A model generated the notes under the pieces. That model had not been told where the DNA came from and ran no database searches. It saw only the letters and a list, made by a program, of their open reading frames with translations. Source: Corallochytrium limacisporum (lineage: Eukaryota; Opisthokonta). Taken from it: a stretch of 33,744 nt of DNA. This document shows positions 1 through 8,390 of the stretch, in pieces. Each line of letters starts with the position of its first letter. Positions within the stretch are counted from its first letter, which is position 1. The stretch spans positions 218,763 through 252,506 of the forward strand of contig PDIP01000073.1 of the NCBI GenBank assembly GCA_002811645.1. The letters are read 5' to 3'. The position numbers and the translations under genes are program-made.

Positions 1-68
1 CTTCCCAAGCCTCCGGGAGGGAGACTCGCATCATTTTCCCTTTTGCTTTTTTTCGTTCTAAAAAGAAA

Positions 69-84
69 CTCTCTCTCTCTCTCT
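69..84. repeat. (CT)8 microsatellite
   Basis: Eight uninterrupted CT units in a pyrimidine-rich spacer. Confidence 0.9.
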
Positions 85-194
85 GAGCTCTTTCTCCTTT
101 TCCTTTTTTTTTTGTTTTTTTTTTACGCAATGCCTGCCCACTTTTTTAACTTTCCTTCTTTTTTATCGATGGTGTCCCCTCCTCTCCCCCTTCC

Positions 195-216
195 CTCTCT
201 CTCTCTCTCTCTCTCT
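195..216. repeat. (CT)11 microsatellite
   Basis: Eleven CT units, followed directly by a short TG-rich stretch. The same CT-to-TG order recurs at 23.16 kb. Confidence 0.9.
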
Positions 217-740
217 GTGTCTGTGTGCCTGAGCCGTAGAATGACTTTTGTATGGTGCCTCTGGCAGCTATGACAGAGCTATAGCCGTACGGACGGGAGA
301 GAGAGAGAGGGGAGGGGGGGGGGCGGGACGGACCAAAGAGGGGAAAAAAAAAATAGAAAAAGCCAAAAAAAAGTCTCAATGGCCCGAAACACACCGAACC
401 AAAAAAAAAAAAAAGGTTTACGAAAGCTCCCCGTTTCGCCTCCCTGGCGCTCCGTTTGCAAAGTCGGACTTGGGAGGGGGGGATTGGCTTTCTCGCTCGT
501 CTGCGGCCTCGTCCGGTGCTGGTGATCCTGCACATTGCGTGGACAAACAAGACGATGGAGAACCGCGGAGATGCTGGCTGATGTGGGTCAGTGGATTGGC
601 AAGTGTTCCAAAGGAAGCTCTCCTTCTTCATAGTGCCTGCAGAAAGTTTGTGGTTGAATGTTTTATTGCTGCTCGCAAGAGACAGGATGTTATGCGCATA
701 AATATTCTTTCATTGCTCGTGCGTCGACGGCTACAAAAAC

Positions 741-890
741 ATGGCCCCTTTTAAGAGCGGTAAGCCTTCAATGAGTGATATGTATTACTACCAGTTCCGA
801 GGTCCTCTGATGGGATGTACTTTGAGGACCAAGCAAAAGATCACAGCTAAAGAGAATTCTATTTCAATAGCAGCAATTATGGCGGGATAG
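741..890 (+). CDS. short ORF (49 aa), candidate microprotein or 5' exon
   Basis: A 49-codon ATG-to-TAG frame lies 77 bp upstream of the kinase start. Its ATG context is good (A at -3, G at +4). The peptide is basic, has a run of three tyrosines and a short hydrophobic tail (SISIAAIMAG), and does not look like repeat translation. I do not recognise a family. It could be a small mitochondrial-type protein, a first exon whose rest is elsewhere, or an upstream ORF on the kinase transcript. Another short frame with a hydrophobic segment and an ARQKVYKEF stretch ends at 3109, on the far side of the kinase gene. Their relation is unproven. Confidence 0.3.
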   Translation: MAPFKSGKPSMSDMYYYQFRGPLMGCTLRTKQKITAKENSISIAAIMAG

Positions 891-967
891 AGAAACTGGG
901 AGGAGTTTTGTTCACAATTTAGCCGCAAACAGGAAAGCCGCCGTCACCTTGACACCTCCGACATAGA

Positions 968-2845
968 ATGGCGAACGCTATTTTCGCCCATAATGCCAGG
1001 GCATCGGTGAAGCGGAGAACACACCCACCGGTACCGCCCCTGCGTCTTGATGAAACGTACGGCACGAATCAAAACCAAGGCCAACATGCGGCAGCCTGTA
1101 GCGTGAGTCCGCGGGACACAGGCAAGGGCCGCGTTGCGCAATCACCGGGATGGTCCATTCCTTCGGCCTCGAGATCGATTAGCACAGGTTCCGAGCCCTC
1201 GGTGCTGCCGAGTCCCAGGCGCACACCGTCCGTGATATCTCAAAGTGCGAGATCACTACGTATTGGACAGTATGAATTGGGTGAGACACTGGGCGTTGGA
1301 TCCTTCGGCAAAGTCAAACTAGCAAAGCATGCCCAGACCCAACACGAGGTGGCGATAAAGATTTTGAGCAAGGATCAGATTGTTGCGAGGGACATGCAGC
1401 AGAAAATCCAACGCGAAATCCAGAATCTAAAACTGTTCAGACACCCTCATATTATCAAGTTCTACGAAGTCATCGCGACACCGAATGATATCTTTATGGT
1501 CATGGAGTATGTCAATGGTGGAGAACTGTTTGATTACATCGTTGCCAATGGCAAGATGGAAGAGCAGGAAGCACGGAAAATCTTCCAGCAGATTGTTAGT
1601 GGCGTGGACTACTGCCACCGGCACCAGGTTGTGCATAGGGACCTGAAGCCAGAGAATCTGCTTCTCGACCACAACAATAATGTCAAGATTGCCGATTTCG
1701 GCCTGAGCTGTGTCTTAGAAGATGGCAACTTCCTGAAAACTAGCTGTGGCAGTCCCAACTACGCAGCACCGGAAATCATCGCTGGCAATGCGTACGCCGG
1801 CCCGGAGGTCGACATCTGGAGCTGTGGTGTCATTCTCTACGCCCTCCTCTGCGCCAAGCTTCCATTCGATGATCCCTATATTCCGAATCTCTTCAAAAAG
1901 ATTCGTTGTGGCCAGTTTTCCATTCCGGATCACATTGGTTCCGGCCCGCGTGATTTGCTGTGCAAGATGCTAGTGGTTGACCCTCTTAAACGCGCTACCA
2001 TGGCTGATGTCAGGGATCATTGGTGGTTCAAGGTGGATCTCCCTGAAAACCTTTTCCCGGACGTCCTGCCCAATTCTCTTGAGCCGGACGAAGACATTGT
2101 GACCAAGGAGAGCATCCTGCTCGGTGTACCCAAGGAGGATATCCTGATCGCGCTGAGGAACGGCCCGGCCAACGATCCGCTGACCGTGGCCTATAATCTC
2201 ATTTTTGACAACACCCACGCCCACGGCAGACCGTCGGAGAAGCCCAAAACGCACCGTGAAGAAATGATCCGGCGAGTGCGCAAGGCCTCAATCGCCTCCG
2301 AGGGCGGTCCCCACAGCGTCCCAGCCAGTCCTCTGCGTGTCGCTCCCAATGGTAACAACAACCTTAGCCGGAGCATGAACGATGGTTCACGCAGCGCCCG
2401 GCGGCGCCTCGACTCCACGTCTTCGACAAGTTCAACGTCCCATTCCGGGCGACGCCACAGGGGCCGCTGGCACTTGGGCATCCGATCTAAGAATAGTCCG
2501 CAAGCCATTATGACGGAGATCCTACATGCCCTCAAAGCCATTGACATCGAATGGAAGAAGATTAGAGATCCGTTCACCATTCATTGTCGTGCCAGACTTC
2601 CAGAACCGGTCCGCAAAGGGTGCCACGCCGACTGTCTGGCCGAGGAAGAATTTACGTACTTCACGCTCCAGCTCTACAGCCTGCGCGAATCCCACTACCT
2701 TCTCGACTTTTGCGCGAAGACTACAAATGCGTTGAACGGCAAGGATCAGTTCGGTCAACCCGTCAAGCTCATGTCAATGGATGTACATGTCATTCGTTTC
2801 CAGGAGGTAATGACCCAGCTGATTACGGAACTGTCCAGTGGATGA
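968..2845 (+). CDS. SNF1: SNF1/AMPK catalytic alpha subunit (Ser/Thr kinase)
   Basis: Catalytic subunit of the AMP-activated/SNF1 energy-sensing kinase, which phosphorylates metabolic targets when ATP falls. The 625-aa protein has a kinase domain at about 101-353. Visible motifs are the glycine loop GVGSFGKV (109-116), VAIK lysine 131, HRDLKPEN with Asp225, DFG 243-245 and the activation-loop threonine 258 in LKTSCGSPNYAAPE, equivalent to AMPK Thr172. A UBA-like autoinhibitory segment follows at about 374-415. After a Ser/Arg-rich linker, WHLGIRS (501-507) opens the C-terminal domain that binds the beta and gamma subunits in this family. The 100-residue Ser/Pro-rich N-terminal extension makes it longer than the usual ~550 aa. 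The chosen ATG has A at -3 and G at +4 and is the only one ahead of the kinase domain. No intron. The family call is firm; phosphorylation at Thr258 is inferred from conservation. Confidence 0.96.
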   Translation: MANAIFAHNARASVKRRTHPPVPPLRLDETYGTNQNQGQHAAACSVSPRDTGKGRVAQSPGWSIPSASRSISTGSEPSVLPSPRRTPSVISQSARSLRIGQYELGETLGVGSFGKVKLAKHAQTQHEVAIKILSKDQIVARDMQQKIQREIQNLKLFRHPHIIKFYEVIATPNDIFMVMEYVNGGELFDYIVANGKMEEQEARKIFQQIVSGVDYCHRHQVVHRDLKPENLLLDHNNNVKIADFGLSCVLEDGNFLKTSCGSPNYAAPEIIAGNAYAGPEVDIWSCGVILYALLCAKLPFDDPYIPNLFKKIRCGQFSIPDHIGSGPRDLLCKMLVVDPLKRATMADVRDHWWFKVDLPENLFPDVLPNSLEPDEDIVTKESILLGVPKEDILIALRNGPANDPLTVAYNLIFDNTHAHGRPSEKPKTHREEMIRRVRKASIASEGGPHSVPASPLRVAPNGNNNLSRSMNDGSRSARRRLDSTSSTSSTSHSGRRHRGRWHLGIRSKNSPQAIMTEILHALKAIDIEWKKIRDPFTIHCRARLPEPVRKGCHADCLAEEEFTYFTLQLYSLRESHYLLDFCAKTTNALNGKDQFGQPVKLMSMDVHVIRFQEVMTQLITELSSG

Positions 2846-3495
2846 AGCCAAGTGTTGCCCATTTAATCAAAGATTCTAGTTATCCTATTGGCATTGTCTT
2901 GTCATGTTATCATTATAGTCATATTCTCAAATCATGAGGACGCCTCCTGTGACGTATCAGTGTCCCGAATAAGATCACCATGTTGCTACTTAAGAAAAAC
3001 TACGAATTTGTTTATTGGTGCAATAAGTGTAGCATTCGCGAGACAGAAAGTGTACAAAGAATTTCTGCAACTAGAGGATGGGTATGACACACGGATGGCT
3101 CTCGCCTGATGTCTTCACTGTGGTCATACATTGGACGTTACGCGACAAACCATCAGATTTTTCGAGTATTACAAATCACTGCACTTGGCTCAGCCAATGT
3201 AGGTAAGTAAATCGAAATCATCATAAGGAAACGCTACAAGCCAAGTTGCCACAGACGTCATCGCCTGTCATACCCGACCATAGTCTATCGTGTGCGGAAA
3301 TCCTCGCAAAATGCCCACCATTAATCATGCTCTGTGTTTGATTTGCAGTATGATGTTAAATATGATGTCATGCAATTGAAGTTGTGATTAACCCCGTGTT
3401 ATGTGTTTGAGTTTTGGTTTGTTGATGTTGAACTAAAAAGAAATTGTGCGGCACATGATGATATGAAAGTAAAAACCCGATACCCAGACACAAAT
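2846..3495. other. spacer between SNF1 (+) and RPS18 (-) 3' ends
   Basis: Convergent 3' flanks. No complete gene recognised. A frame ending at 3109 gives a plausible small-protein tail with a short hydrophobic stretch followed by a charged segment. It has no upstream ATG, so it would need a splice acceptor such as the AG at the end of CTACTTAAG near 2994. An overlapping 36-aa ATG frame starts at 2980. Both are weak. The rest is ordinary AT-rich sequence. Confidence 0.4.
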
Positions 3496-3957
3496 TTACT
3501 TCTTCTTCGTCACACCGACAGTGCGGCCACGGCGACCAGTGGTCTTAGTGTGCTGACCACGGACACGGATACCGAGGTAGTGGCGAATACCACGGTGGGC
3601 ACGCATCTTTTTCAGGCGCTCCAAATCCTCACGGAGCTTGTTATCCAGCTGGTTAGCCAACAGCTGAGAGAACTTACCGTCCTTGATGTCACGCTGCCTG
3701 TTGAGGAAGTAGTCAGGGATCTTGTACTGGCGGGGGTTCTGCATAATGGTGACAACGCGCTCGATCTCCTCCTCAGTGAGCTCGCCGGCGCGCTTGTTCA
3801 AATCGACATCAGCCTTCTTGCACACCAAGTTAGAGTAGCGACGACCGCAGCCCTTGATAGCAGTCAGGGCGAACATGATCTTGACACGTCCATCAACGTT
3901 AGTGTTGAGGATACGCAGAATATGCTGGAACTTCTCAGGGACCATAAGAGCCGACAT
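3496..3957 (-). CDS. RPS18: 40S ribosomal protein S18 (uS13)
   Basis: Component of the small cytosolic ribosomal subunit head, contacting tRNA and the large-subunit bridge. The 153-residue length matches animal RPS18 (152). Near-identical blocks include [10 protein letters not shown] at the N terminus, [10 protein letters not shown], the RAGELTEEE and [11 protein letters not shown] segments, and the basic tail [21 protein letters not shown]-like. The start ATG at 3957 gives a normal N terminus. Codons are strongly biased to GAG, AAG and C-ending forms, as in highly expressed genes. It lies divergent to the SET-domain gene across a 665-bp spacer. No intron is present, although this gene is interrupted in many eukaryotes. 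Identification is certain. Confidence 0.98.
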   Translation of the reverse strand: MSALMVPEKFQHILRILNTNVDGRVKIMFALTAIKGCGRRYSNLVCKKADVDLNKRAGELTEEEIERVVTIMQNPRQYKIPDYFLNRQRDIKDGKFSQLLANQLDNKLREDLERLKKMRAHRGIRHYLGIRVRGQHTKTTGRRGRTVGVTKKK

Positions 3958-4622
3958 GATTGCTGATTAATTTCCGAAACCGTAATTAACCCGATATGTA
4001 ACCAGAGCTTGTCCAGAAGTTCACAGAGCAGCCTTGATTCGCCACTTAAATAGCAAGACTTAACAATTATAAGAATGCATGACGCTACAGTACAAACTAA
4101 TTCTTTTCCAGAGGAGGACAGCCTCCCTGTGCCACGGCTCCACAGGGCCGCGATCCTTTGGCAATTGATACAACACAAGACTGGTGGAAATGTACTGCAT
4201 GGGCCGAAGGCTCTGTGTATACAATGGTCCCCCAGCGTGTTCCGGGCCCATAGTTTTACTATGATAGCAGTACATTGCACATTACCCGAGTAGCGGCCTT
4301 GGTTCCTATATTGAATGTACTTGAATGTCCTTGGGCCCCTTCGCTCATTTGAGGGGAAAAAGGGGGAAATATCTCACTTGACCAATTTTTCACCAGAATT
4401 TTTTTTCAATGTTTGTGTGTGTTTTTCCCGGATTTGTGTGTGTTTCCGCGGGGAGGGGGTGGAGAAAGCGGGCGGCGCCGGACAGCGAGTCTCTCACATT
4501 GCGCAGGTATCTTGGTGGCCAGTCACACGTGGTTTTGGATGCACGTCAAAATATTCCCTGTCCGTCTTACGACCGATCGGTGAAAAAATTCACGTCCGTC
4601 CCGATGGAATCGGAAGGAGAGA
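3958..4622. other. divergent promoter spacer, RPS18 / SET gene
   Basis: A 665-bp intergenic region that must hold both promoters. It contains one TGAATGTA element (listed separately) and a 10-bp near-direct repeat, TTGAATGTAC followed by TTGAATGTCC, at 4311-4330. A GGGCCCC block lies just downstream. Two overlapping ATG frames of about 71 aa, at 4060-4275 (-) and 4075-4293 (+), have no recognised homology and are probably chance. Confidence 0.5.
4308..4321 (+). promoter_or_regulatory. TGAATGTA-core element, copy A
   Basis: ATATTGAATGTACT, 302 bp upstream of the SET gene start and on its strand. It is one of five related copies in noncoding spacers. Its function is inferred only from recurrence and orientation. 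Confidence 0.35.
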
Positions 4623-6014
4623 ATGGATAAAGAAGAACGGTTCTACGAATGGTTAAAGAATCGAGGATGTAAGGACTTTCCAGGCAGACTGGTGCTGCGA
4701 GAATTTCCGGTCACTGGTCGTGGGCTGAGCGCACAGGTACCCATTGACATCTCAGAATCAATTGTAAACATACCTCAGAGTGCTGTGGTCAGCATTCGCG
4801 GACTGCAAGAAGCTGATGTCGAGTTGTATGGACATCCCTTGCAGGGCCTGGAGCCCCTCCAGGTCTGGCTGCTAATGGAAATGTTCTTGCGCCCACAGTC
4901 CGATTCTCAACAGCCATCTGTATGGCAGCCATGGCTAGACATGTACCCGGACCCTTCTGATTTTGTTTCGATGCCAGTTTCCTTCAGTGATCAACAGATT
5001 GCCGGCCTGGCTTTAGAGTTCCAAGGGCCAGCCAAAGAACACCGTAAGTTCTATCTTGACCAGGTTCCTCGGCTGGTCCGAGCACTATCCAAGCGGTTCC
5101 CCCTGGAACTGGTCAGGAAGTGCGTTGAAGAGCATGGTGTGTACGTGTTTTGCTGCGTCAACAGTCGGTGCGTGTTTACGGGGGTTCGGAATGGATACGA
5201 TGACTTCGGGCTGGTTCCGGGCTTCGACATGCTAAATATGGATCCACAGGTATCGATGGATAAAGGCATCGGATGGGGGACAAGCCCAGGGAATGGAGAG
5301 ACGACCTTCCAAGTGTTTGTTAGTAACCGCATGTACTCGGTTGGAGATCAAGTCTTCATTAACTACAGTAACGGCCGGGACGACTGGGAACTGATTAAGG
5401 AGTACGGTTTCGCCCTTGGACCGCACTTAAATCCGACCGCACTTGAGGTGCAATTGAACGAACCGCATTGGAATATTTTTATCGAGGCATTCCTTGAACT
5501 GACTTGGGGTCTCGAGACTGTGAGGTCTGAGTACGTCGATATCACCAAGTGGGAAGACGACCTGATGGAGCAGGTGTTTGTACCAGGCTCAATTCCAGGA
5601 AGGGGCCGGTACAACAGTTTGTTTCGTGTGGTAGCTTCGGAGGAAGAGCCAGTGCCTTGGCAGCTGGAAGGTGTTATGACCGTCCTGTCTATGTGTATCA
5701 CAATGACTTCAGTCCGTATGGACCATCTGGCGCAAGCAATGTGGACTGGAATCGACAGCGAGAATCTGGTGACCGCCCGTGCCAACTGCACCGTGGGGAA
5801 AGATTGCTGTCCGTTGCAAGCATTGCTGCACAGCCTTCAGGAATCCCTTGATTTCCTGTCAAAAGTCAACCATGAGGAGCATGTCTCCAAAGTTGCCCTA
5901 AATGTTGAAACGGAGCATATCCTTAAGGGCAGTGTAAGAGGCCTTCACGACGTTTTGAGGCGCTACAGCTGTATCACTCAGCAGCAATCAGATCCTGGGC
6001 GCGGGAGGAAGTGA
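4623..6014 (+). CDS. SET-domain protein methyltransferase (SETD3/RLSMT class)
   Basis: Probable S-adenosylmethionine-dependent protein lysine or histidine methyltransferase with the Rubisco-LSMT/SETD3/SETD6 split-SET layout; substrate unknown. In the 463-aa protein the N-terminal SET strand motif GRGL is at 32-35. An alpha-helical insert (about 80-180) follows, including the usual WxPWLDMYP segment. The pseudo-knot half is at 195-263, with PGFDMLNM (199-206), VFINYS with Tyr248 as the likely catalytic tyrosine, and EYGFALG. The C-terminal part resembles the family substrate-binding helices. Most family members read NH in the DMxNH motif; here it is NM, so a normally conserved histidine is missing. 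Starting at 4623 keeps the N terminus complete. The family is clear; activity and target are not. Confidence 0.88.
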   Translation: MDKEERFYEWLKNRGCKDFPGRLVLREFPVTGRGLSAQVPIDISESIVNIPQSAVVSIRGLQEADVELYGHPLQGLEPLQVWLLMEMFLRPQSDSQQPSVWQPWLDMYPDPSDFVSMPVSFSDQQIAGLALEFQGPAKEHRKFYLDQVPRLVRALSKRFPLELVRKCVEEHGVYVFCCVNSRCVFTGVRNGYDDFGLVPGFDMLNMDPQVSMDKGIGWGTSPGNGETTFQVFVSNRMYSVGDQVFINYSNGRDDWELIKEYGFALGPHLNPTALEVQLNEPHWNIFIEAFLELTWGLETVRSEYVDITKWEDDLMEQVFVPGSIPGRGRYNSLFRVVASEEEPVPWQLEGVMTVLSMCITMTSVRMDHLAQAMWTGIDSENLVTARANCTVGKDCCPLQALLHSLQESLDFLSKVNHEEHVSKVALNVETEHILKGSVRGLHDVLRRYSCITQQQSDPGRGRK

Positions 6015-6165
6015 AAATGGGACATGTAAAGCGCCAACTACCATTGTACATTACAGATTTACCTGTTCTAGAAATTGATCTTCAGTGGCGGGTCTCTGCC
6101 GCTGAGGCTATTGATGTACGTATCCATCCGCGAGCTCTCACTCCTTGAGCATGCGACTGACCATG
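6015..6165. other. short 3' flank of the SET gene
   Basis: 151 bp between the SET stop codon and a minus-strand coding-like frame. Nothing else recognised. Confidence 0.4.
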
Positions 6166-6465
6166 TTAAGGGATCCGGGCTGCTGGGTGCAGGGTCTGCT
6201 CCTTCTTGAGCTGCTCCTTCTTGAGCTGGACCTTAAGCTGCACCCCCATGATCTCCAAATGGATACGCATCTCCATGGTCTCCTTGGGCTTCCGGTTGAG
6301 GACGCTAAAACAGTCATTGAGAGAGGTCTTCTCGAATTGTAGACGCGCATTCCCATACTTGAGCTTGTCGAGCTGAGCATTCGATTCGATGCCAGCGCGC
6401 TCAGCCACCATGCGGGCAATATCTGCCTCTTCAAATTTCTCCTTCGCCTCAATGTATAGAGCACG
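6166..6465 (-). CDS. charged coiled-coil-like coding fragment, unrecognised
   Basis: An open frame of 99 codons ends in TAA at 6166 and begins just after a TAG at 6466-6468. The first ATG is at 6411, which gives 81 aa. The peptide is helical and charged, with EAKEKFEEAD, AERAGIESNAQ, LDKLKYGNARLQFEK and a C-terminal tandem QLKKEQLKKEQ encoded by a 15-bp repeat. Its composition looks like genuine protein, unlike the two other frames. A GTATGT donor-like site at about 6491 on the same strand suggests an upstream exon, but I could not join one with confidence. It could be the last exon of a short prefoldin-like or BLOC-like coiled-coil protein, or a decayed copy. Function unknown. Confidence 0.4.
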   Translation of the reverse strand, partial: RALYIEAKEKFEEADIARMVAERAGIESNAQLDKLKYGNARLQFEKTSLNDCFSVLNRKPKETMEMRIHLEIMGVQLKVQLKKEQLKKEQTLHPAARIP

Positions 6466-6698
6466 CTACGATCTGGAGTGATCTGTGACATACGGAGTAT
6501 TTTAAAAATTAACGAAGGGCCCAGTTTCTTCCCGTTGTCAAGGGCGTTGATGGGGGTGGTAGAGAAGGCTGGGATGCTATGCAAGAACGACCTGGACTGG
6601 GAAGCTTGCGGTGAATGGATTTCTACTTCCAATAAATTCAGTGGCGATATGTACGCGCAGGGAATGCGATAGCCGGCTTCTTACCACATGAAACCCCT
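6466..6698. other. possible intron/exon material between two minus-strand coding patches
   Basis: Contains a GTATGT splice-donor-like hexamer on the minus strand near 6486-6491. A minus-strand frame with segments such as LDNGKKLGPSLIFKILR precedes it. No complete exon could be defined. Confidence 0.25.
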
Positions 6699-6969
6699 TT
6701 AGTACACGGCGACATCATCCTCCATGGTCTGCGTCAGCCTATCTTCTTGTCTGCCCCAGATCAAAATGTACGTAGCAATCTCAGATTGATGCGTAGGAAC
6801 CCAAGGAATTGTCACCGAAATGTTGTGGCCACCAGAGTCCGTCTGCCAAGGGCATGTGTCTGGCCGGGACGAGAGGACAGAAGAAGAATCAGAGAGTGTT
6901 CAGTTCGTTTGACATTTAGCATGTTCAGAGTCTCGCGATCAATTTACACAAAATCTTTGCCTGGTACTC
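6699..6969 (-). CDS. 3' end of a spliced minus-strand gene, unrecognised
   Basis: The exon at 6859-6699 ends in TAA and encodes a 50-odd residue tail containing TCPWQTDSGGHNISVTIPW, SEIATYILIWGRQEDR and an acidic end (MEDDVAVY). Upstream in this frame is a stop. Removing an 88-nt intron restores an open frame into EYQAKIL (exon 6969-6948). The intron runs from GTAAAT at 6947 to a CT-rich tract ending CCAG at 6860. A further GT-AG intron of 58 nt would connect to an open stretch at about 7030-7120 encoding CGIDQYIQYKRGP. The beta-rich sequence with WVP and LIWG motifs matches no family I can name. The first exons are not located. It is the best case for a spliced gene in this window. Confidence 0.45.
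6860..6947 (-). other. predicted spliceosomal intron (88 nt)
   Basis: Minus strand: donor GTAAAT, a possible branch site CTAAAT or CTGAAC, then a pyrimidine-rich tract (ATTCTTCTTCTGTCCTCTCG) and acceptor CCAG. Splicing joins phase-1 codon halves into a tyrosine codon and bypasses a TGA stop. Confidence 0.5.
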
Positions 6970-7066
6970 CTTAGCCCTTCATTGAGGCTGCCTGCCTCTT
7001 TGGGTGGTGGTGGTGGTAGCTACCCACCCCGGAATTTTCGATATTTGGCCTGCTGGGGCCCCTCTT

Positions 7067-7080
7067 ATACTGAATGTACT
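7067..7080 (+). promoter_or_regulatory. TGAATGTA-core element, copy B
   Basis: ATACTGAATGTACT, 1.3 kb upstream of the RasGEF start and on its strand. It overlaps a possible minus-strand exon, where its complement would encode QYIQY, so this copy is the least certain. Confidence 0.25.
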
Positions 7081-7676
7081 GGTCAATCCCGCACTTCTCA
7101 TTTTCAACCAATCAGAGGCATGGATCGCGCGGCAGTGACCAGCAGGAAGGAAAGGGGGACAGGGAGAGGAGGGGGGGGGCGGCGGTAAGCAAAAAAATTA
7201 CACACAGAAAGAAAGGAAGGGCCGACGCTGGGAACGGTACTTTCGGTATTGAAAACGCTTCCGTTGCTAGTCAAAAGTCCGAGCAGGAGAAATAGCTAGG
7301 CCAGGAACTAGGGAAAGCGCCCAGCAAACGGTCCTCCCGCCCCGGGTCGCTCTGCTGTGTCCTGCGGGCCATCTGCACCAAGGAGATAGGTGTTCATGAT
7401 GGATATTTCAGCAATCTATATATTAAATGTATGGGACTCAAGAACAACACGTAAATACTTTTTGTCCGTGCGCAACTAAGAGACACGGCCCTGTCAGCGT
7501 TAGAGGGGGAAAGGTTCTCCAAAGCCCCGTGGGTTTCCCCAGTGAACTCAAAGGCCTAATGGTCTACCGGGGAGCTCTCTGCGAGACGATGCAGTGATAC
7601 CATATTGAATATATTGAGGTCGTCGGCTAATCTTCCCGCTTCTTGGAACAAGAAACGCAATGCTCGGTGGGGTTTT

Positions 7677-7700
7677 GGCCCGCCCCCAACCCCTAACCCC
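7677..7700 (-). other. G-quadruplex candidate with telomere-like repeats
   Basis: The plus strand reads CCCCCAACCCCTAACCCC at 7683-7700, preceded by GCCCG. The minus strand therefore has four G runs of 3-5 with loops of 1-3 nt. Related C4-5A2 blocks occur at 11849, 26199 (as G) and 29513. Confidence 0.55.
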
Positions 7701-8390
7701 TTTTCCGGTCGATCGGAGCAACGCAGCAACAGCGAAGGAACGGGAGAGAAGGAACTTTTGTGGGGTCGGGAAGGGCGCTTTCCCCTAGTTGCCAGTACTG
7801 AGGCCACCCCGCGAAATTGGAAGCGAGCCGGGGAGGGGGGGGGAGGGCCGTTCGCTGCGAGTCTCTTAGACCGGTTGCTGTCCGTGGCACGGTCCCTGTG
7901 GATTCGCCGTCGCCAACACTGCCACCGCTTCTGTTGGTCTCAAGGACTCCCTTTTATGGCTGTGCATGTGTATGTGTGTATGTATGTTTGTGTCAATGAG
8001 GAACAAATGACGAAGCAAGAATCGTTGTCCAGGGCTGTTTGTTTCAAGTTTACTCTTAGTTGTGTATCAATTCCAAGAAAACCATCGCGAACATGGAAAG
8101 CTATGTCAAAGAATCTAGCAACCATATTTTAGAGGATCATGAACAAAAATATTATTGACGACGACTTGTAACATTATAATTGTATCCTGGTTACATGTGA
8201 AAGGGAAACAAAATTGAAGTCATAGAAAACTGTTATAAACCAAGCGATAAAGATAAAGAAATCAAACAGCGAACGGTACAGCAATTCAGATCAAGAACAA
8301 AGAGGGCGAGAAAACAGGGCGAGAAAATAACATGCACTAAGAGTTTTAGCGGAATCCGAACAGACCACAGAAGTTACACGTTACGTTCCA

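Larger units (their letters stand above)
1..740. other. low-complexity spacer upstream of the SNF1 gene
   Basis: No convincing gene. The first 430 bases are pyrimidine-rich, then GA-rich, with CT microsatellites, a G9-type run near 317 and A runs near 345-415. From about 600 the composition becomes ordinary and runs into a short ORF at 741. Reading frames crossing this stretch are biased by the repeats and match nothing I recognise. It probably holds the promoter and 5' leader of the genes to the right. Confidence 0.5.
6970..8390. other. spacer upstream of the RasGEF gene
   Basis: The first 150 bases may hold earlier exons of the minus-strand spliced gene. The rest is G-rich and C-rich low-complexity sequence, including a G10 run near 7171 and the telomere-like C block at 7683. 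Past about 8130 it becomes AT-rich leader sequence of the RasGEF gene. ORFs here follow composition and none is recognised. Confidence 0.45.

Noticed and set aside
146-754. ORFs of 84-168 codons at the left edge
   Set aside because: Translate CT/GA and homopolymer tracts; no recognisable protein segment.
3403-3966. 187-codon ORF opposite RPS18
   Set aside because: Antisense shadow of the conserved RPS18 gene.
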